From: Chara braunii
Lineage: Eukaryota; Streptophyta; Charophyceae; Charales; Characeae
Length of the DNA stretch: 33,690 nt
Direction: 5' to 3'
NCBI GenBank assembly: GCA_003427395.1
Contig: BFEA01000042.1
Location: forward strand, 1,970,469-2,004,158
The notes under the pieces were generated by a model. That model ran no database searches and was not told where the DNA came from. It saw only the letters and a list, made by a program, of their open reading frames with translations. The position numbers and the translations under genes are program-made. Shown in pieces: positions 29,615-33,690 of the stretch (positions are counted from its first letter, which is position 1; each line of letters opens with the position of its first letter).

Positions 29615-30772
29615 GTGTGAGGTTGTCAATGTCCCTGCCCATGAAGCCTGCAAAAGCCGTGAGCGAGAAGTGTCTTTCAGGGAGGTCATTGGCCGCTTTA
29701 CCGAAGAAGTCGTCAAGTGTAGGGTTGTTTAAAAGGGTCCAGATGCCTCGCCTTTCCCAGAGAGCTGTCAGGGTTCTGAAGGCTTGTGGAATAGATAAGG
29801 AGGAAGGTTTGCGGAAACATTTGGCTGCGTCCATTTAAAGCGTTACTGCTTTGTCTGATGGGTCTGATGACGATGCCAAACGAGGTGTCTTGAAAGACCC
29901 GCGTCCTAAGTACATCGCCAAGGACACATTCAACAGTCGGGGATACAACTTTTCTGGGAAAAGGGCAGACGATTCATAGCCATTTCGCCCCGGTGATTTT
30001 GACCACTCATCACACTTGTTCGTGGGTGTTTGTGCAGTTGGGGCTACATCATATTTTCGCGTTCCATTACCTGCTGAGGAGCTTAGCGCTACGGACTTGA
30101 GAATGTTGCGAAACGTTTGTGGAGATTTCAGCAACGGCCACGAGGTGGTATCCTCGGTTCGCAAAGGGGTCAGTTTAATTCCGTTGAGCAGAAAAAGTCT
30201 TCAAACTCTTGTTCAAGGGGAATGGCTTTCCGACGAGGTGGTGGAGTCGTACTTGGCCTTGCTTGCCAATGCTGCGTTGTCTGGGTGTCCCTCTCTTTAC
30301 ATTTTCAGTCCCTTTTTCTATACCAAGCTCGTCCGTGGCGGCTATCGACATGATAGGGTTGCGAGATGGACAAAAGATGTGGATATCGTACGAGATGATC
30401 TTGATTCCTGTCCATAAACATGGAGTGCATTGGACCCTATTGTATCTCCGAGAACAACGGCTGGAGTATTACGACTCCCTCGTACAAGACGATGACGGTT
30501 TTTCTTCCGATGTGATTGCGAACTTCACGCAATACCTCCGTGACAAAGCAGTTTGTCATTATGGTAAAAAAACGAAAGTGGATCTCCAGGAGCCCAAGGT
30601 GGTTGTTCGTGGTGTCCCTCAACAATTGGACGGGTCGAGCTGCGGTGTTTTCATGCCCACCTTTGCTTCATTTTTTGCACGCGCCTGTCCGTCACCATTT
30701 CCGATAGCCCAAAGCGACATTCCAAACATCCGGTTGAGGATTGCGGTGGACATACTCCAAGGCGCTAAATGA
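29615..30772 (+). pseudogene. Ulp1/C48 (SUMO-protease-like) cysteine protease domain
   Basis: After the intron a Ser/Lys-rich part leads to SRKSLQTLVQGEWLSDEVVE (30190-30240) and LYIFSPFFYTKLV (30297), the usual Ulp1 N-terminal pattern. One base is missing near 30395. The domain continues with ILIPVHKHGVHWTLLYL (His codon 30428), RLEYYDSLV (Asp codon 30473), and VPQQLDGSSCGVF (Gln 30623, Cys 30641). It ends at 30770. All four catalytic positions of the C48 family are present with correct spacing, Gln and Cys being six residues apart. Stops TAA 29836 and TAG 29977 lie upstream of the domain. Family knowledge: these enzymes cleave SUMO or related precursors, and copies are common in plant and algal transposons. 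The domain may process the element's own protein or act on host SUMO; both are inference. Confidence 0.8.
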
Positions 30773-31790
30773 TACCACTGTTGTTAAAATACACGTAGTT
30801 TTTTTTTCGAAATGTCCTAAGCAAAAGTGCGAATTTATTCTCACTTGATCTACCAGTCGGCCGGTTCGAGCTGTGCTGTTGTTTTGATGAGGTACCAGAT
30901 TGCAGTGGACGTTCTGGTCAAGTAAACGCTTAGGTGTCGATGTGAATATCCCAGCCTCGTGCTGTAGCAATTTTTTAAGGGTTCTTCATTTCGCGGAACC
31001 TGTCATCTTTGCTCGTACGCCTTTCGGCAACGCCGTGCTGCCTTTGTTTGTTTTCGGGTTCTTCTCATTGCTTGCCGCGCAACATCAACTAGAGGGTTGT
31101 AGCGGACGCTTACGTGAAGTACAATCTTAGATGCCGATGTAAATATCCCAGCCACGTGGTGCAGTATCTTTTAAGTAGACGCTTAGATATGGGATGTGAA
31201 TATCCCGCCTTTCAGACCGCGGCAGCACCGTGCTGCGTTTGTTCGTTTCGAGGTTGTGCTGCTCTGTTACTCATGGGACGTCTTCGGCCTCTTGTAAACA
31301 TTTTGCACTCATGCTCTTAATGAAAGATATCGACGATTTATTATTGGTCGCCAAATTGTTTCCTGCTTATCTCTTTCATTCGCGAGACTTTGTGGTGTGA
31401 AAGCCCCTCTCCCCCGCCCCACCCCGACCACCCAGCTTTCATATGCTTTGGTTCGCCCTTGTTCTGCGTGTGCCGCCCCGTTTTACGGTTCACCCCCTCT
31501 GCTTGTCTCCACTGAATGTTGTCTGTTGGTTTCTTATGATAGTTGCGAACTTGTTCTCCATTCAGAAACCAATTGTCGCCAGAATGTATGTGTGCTTGAA
31601 ATTGTTTTACGGATTCAGCGGTGCACTAAATCATTACCAATTTTGTTGTCCCTGGAATACATCTCGTGCTCTCCACGGAATGCTGGTGGTTGTTTTCGTA
31701 TGAGAAATGCGAACATATTCGTACTTTGGATGCTGTACATTTGTGATTGAACTGTTGGTTCCATATGAGAAATGCGAACATATTCGCACT
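30773..31790. other. 3' flank with short repeats, no gene
   Basis: The phrase cgcttag..., gatgtgaatatcccagcc and .cgtg.tg.agtat/caat occurs three times in diverged form (30925-30965, 31105-31160, 31177-31210). Palindrome variants are at 30826 (gtgcgaatttattctcac) and 31544. From about 31390 the strand is C-rich (cccctctcccccgccccacc). Open frames here lack any recognisable pattern. Confidence 0.5.
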
Positions 31791-31795
31791 TTGGG
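31698..31795. repeat. tandem pair of palindrome-bearing units
   Basis: The phrase tatgagaaatgcgaacatat followed by tcg.actttgg occurs at 31699 and 31764, 65 bp apart. The core tgcgaacatattcgca is an AT-spaced version of the window-wide palindrome. The second unit runs directly into the composite repeat. Confidence 0.85.
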
Positions 31796-32383
31796 TCCAT
31801 GTACTTTGTGATTTTTGGAAAGCCTCCGTGCACTTTGCAATGTGGGATTGTATGATATTTTGCGTTCAATGATTTTTTGAAACGTCTCTGTGTGCTTTGC
31901 AATTTGCCATTGAATGAATTTTTTGCATTGAATGGTTTCTGGAAACTGTTAGTGTGTTGTGAGACTTCACCTTTGAAAAAACACTAGGCAACTTGAGATG
32001 TTTTCACCTCGATGTTTGCGATGTCTCTGTGTGCTTTGCAATTTGACTTGAGATGTTTTCATCTCGATGTTTGCGATGACAAGAGATACTTGTATGAATG
32101 GATATGAATCTTCTACACAGAAAGATTTGATGGCGTTTTCAACCTGGAATATACAAATGACGAGCCAATGTCCATATTAAATCGTCGCGCTGATGGATTG
32201 CACAACTGCTTCTCCATCAAAGAGCGAGTTCAATCGCACTTCTGGTGTGAGCCCTGAGCAATTCCCTCGCACTTTGCTTCACGTTGAAGAGGGGATCGAA
32301 CGCACCGCCGGTAAGCACCTGCACATCACAAAACAAGAGCACGTCCCAATTGGAACATCGTCGGGTTTTTGCGATGTCGACTC

Positions 32384-33475
32384 CCACATGATGACTACAC
32401 TGAACAGCGGTAGGATGACCGCTCTGCCTCTCCGATGTGGATCTAACGGTGGATTACGTCAAATCTGCTCTCATAGATCCGCGTCAGGGATGGGGGACGG
32501 GATCCGACCACAGTTTGCTTGTAAGGCATCATATGATGTGTCGATATAACCGACATCCAGAACTGCTTGGTGAGCATCTAGTGCTACGCCAATAAGTTCC
32601 AAGCACGACAGCAAAGTCCCCTAAGAGTGTTCTTTGCCGGGTCCTCACCTCATCGACTCTCAAGAGGACTACAACCAACAGCGGTAGGATGGCAGGTCCG
32701 CCTATCCGATGTGGATCTCACGATGGAGTGCGAAACTCTGTCCTCAAATATTCACACCGAGTAGAAGGTCCTGCAAGCAGCAACTGCTTGCTTGTAAGGC
32801 ATCTTATGATGTGTCGATATGACCGACATCCAGAACTGCTTAGTGAGCATCTAGTGCTACGCCAATATGTTCCAAACACGGTAGCAAAGTCCCCTAACAA
32901 TGTTCTTTGCCGGGTCCTCACCTCGTCGACTCCCTCAAGATGACTACAGCTGACAGCGGTAGGATGGCAAGTCCACCTATCCGATGTGGATCTCACGGTG
33001 GAGTGCGAAACTCTGCTCTCAAAGATCCACACCGGGTAGAAGGTCCTGCAAGCAGCCGTTGCTCGCTTGTAAGGCATCTTATAATTTGTCGATATAACCG
33101 ACATCCATAACTGCTTGGTGAACATCTAATGCTACGCCGAAAAGTTCCAAAAACACGGCAGCAAACTCCCCTAAGAGTTTTTTTTGCCGGGTCCTCACGT
33201 CATCGACTCCCTCAAGATGACTACAGCTAACAGCGGTAGGATGGCAAGTCCACCTATCCGATGTGGATCTCACGGTGGAGTGCGAAACTCTGCTCTCAAA
33301 GATCTATACCGGGTAGAAGGTCCTGCAAGCAGCCGCTGCTTGCTTGTAAGGCATCTTATGATGTGTCGATATAACCGATATCCAGAACTGCTTGATGAGC
33401 ATCTAGTGCTACGCCAATATGTTATGAACACGACAGCAAGGTCCCCTAAGAATGCTTTTAGCACTGGAGTCCTCT
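32384..33475 (+). repeat. four satellite units of 274-277 bp
   Basis: The landmark cggtaggatgg/acc occurs at 32408, 32682, 32957 and 33234. Each unit includes cgatgtggatctcacggtgg or its variant, gtagaaggtcctgcaagcag, gatgtgtcgatataaccgac and gagcatctagtgctacgcca. Units 3 and 4 are the most alike, as expected for recent local duplication. Confidence 0.9.
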
Positions 33476-33619
33476 GACCGCCGACTGTTTGGCACTTCGT
33501 GAAGGTTGACACTTCTTGAAGGTGGTCGGCCACTTCTTAAAGGTGGTCAGTCACCAAACAGATCACGACCTGACATCAACCTCGATAACTGCGAATTGAC
33601 TCGTTGTTCAACTAGACTC

Positions 33620-33623
<4 letters not shown>

Positions 33624-33690
<67 letters not shown>
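33624..33690. repeat. (TC)n microsatellite at the right edge
   Basis: Uninterrupted TC repeat to the end of the window. The same transition (caactagactctgtttctct here, caactagagtctctctttct at 17248) follows the satellite in both composite repeats. Confidence 0.97.

Larger units (their letters stand above)
23169..30772 (+). pseudogene. composite gene: ParB-like + DNA methyltransferase-like + Ulp1 protease, decayed
   Basis: One + strand coding unit of about 7.6 kb, described in parts in the following entries. The order is ParB-like domain, methyltransferase-like region, acidic linker, intron, Ulp1 protease, then a TGA at 30770. The reading path moves through frames because of about four small indels (25040-25080, about 28450, about 28975, about 30395) and one intron (29472-29614). 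Within the path are nine premature stops: TAG at 24915, 25451, 27089, 28172 and 29977; TAA at 24990, 26291, 27959 and 29836; none TGA. Coding character continues across every one of them, so this is a recently disabled gene of roughly 2,450 codons or two adjacent genes. I infer a protein of a large mobile element; no capsid, polymerase or transposase is seen within it. Function as a whole is not known to me. Confidence 0.65.
31790..33690 (+). repeat. composite dispersed repeat, copy 2
   Basis: Same order of segments as 15660-17280: ccatgtactttgtgattttt, cactttgcaat lines, aaacactaggcaacttga, tttgatggcgttttcaacct, gtccatattaaatc, the ctccatcaaagagcgagttc palindrome, gccggtaagcacctgcacat, then satellite units, gccgactgtttggca, and CT-rich sequence. 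This copy has four satellite units where copy 1 has two. Confidence 0.85.

Noticed and set aside
24915-29979. Genome-wide reassignment of UAA/UAG to glutamine
   Set aside because: Family A copies 2 and 3 and family B copies 1 and 2 end at TAA or TAG at positions matching the ends of their relatives, and the composite gene also has frameshifts. Decay explains more. Kept only as an anomaly to test.
23169-30772. Bacterial or phage insertion or contamination, suggested by ParB plus methylase
   Set aside because: A spliceosomal intron, a Ulp1-type protease and surrounding eukaryotic repeats argue for a nuclear element. An ancient phage-like origin of the modules remains possible.

Overview
This looks like a piece of a large, repeat-rich nuclear genome, not a bacterium or virus. 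The signs are long CT/AG microsatellites, N gaps, a LINE fragment, several decayed transposon-type genes, intron-like junctions and sparse intact coding. My best guess is a plant-lineage genome, possibly a streptophyte alga such as Chara. That rests on general impression only and cannot be proved from this window. No rRNA or tRNA gene, CRISPR array, or ordinary single-copy host gene with a recognised function was found.

Layout. 0-3.1 kb: a reverse-strand LINE with a clear AP-endonuclease region and no reverse transcriptase, plus a second endonuclease scrap. 3.3-5.0 kb: an imperfect ~1 kb tandem duplication, each unit carrying an AG microsatellite. 5.6-6.6 kb (-): first copy of an unknown protein family, here called B. 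6.66-7.7 kb: a DNA transposon-like element with ~100 bp inverted repeats, an internal minisatellite and a triplicated right end. 8.5-10.7 kb: a decayed transposase-like gene with the DGMDQ / DN..RENKN / GHTHxDID blocks. 10.8-14.3 kb: three tandem copies of a second unknown family, A, which ends in a CPYC..GH motif; an unrelated-looking gene, D, follows to 15.2 kb. 15.7-17.3 kb: a composite dispersed repeat with 275 bp units. 17.6-19.9 kb: two more family B copies behind an assembly gap with duplicated flanks. 19.9-23.1 kb: minisatellites, tandem duplications, a TATA box and many short palindromes. 23.2-30.8 kb: the most interesting locus. 31.8-33.7 kb: a second copy of the composite repeat, ending in CT repeats.

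The 23.2-30.8 kb locus reads on the + strand as one interrupted composite gene. It encodes, in order, a basic/low-complexity N-terminal part, a ParB-like domain, a DNA N4/N6-methyltransferase-like region, an acidic linker with a 75-residue duplication, and a Ulp1/C48 cysteine protease whose His-Asp-Gln-Cys residues are all present. A 143-nt GTAAG...CAG intron joins the linker to the protease in the correct frame. ParB plus methyltransferase is a combination known from phages and bacteria. A Ulp1-like protease is typical of eukaryotic mobile elements. I infer a selfish element that combines DNA recognition/modification with a deSUMOylase-type protease, now decayed: about nine in-frame TAA/TAG codons and about four frameshifts.

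A second window-wide signal is a short near-palindrome of the type GTGCGAGTTCACTCGCAC / TGCGAGTTAGTTCGCACTTT. It recurs about thirty times, near the flanks of most of the elements and families listed here.
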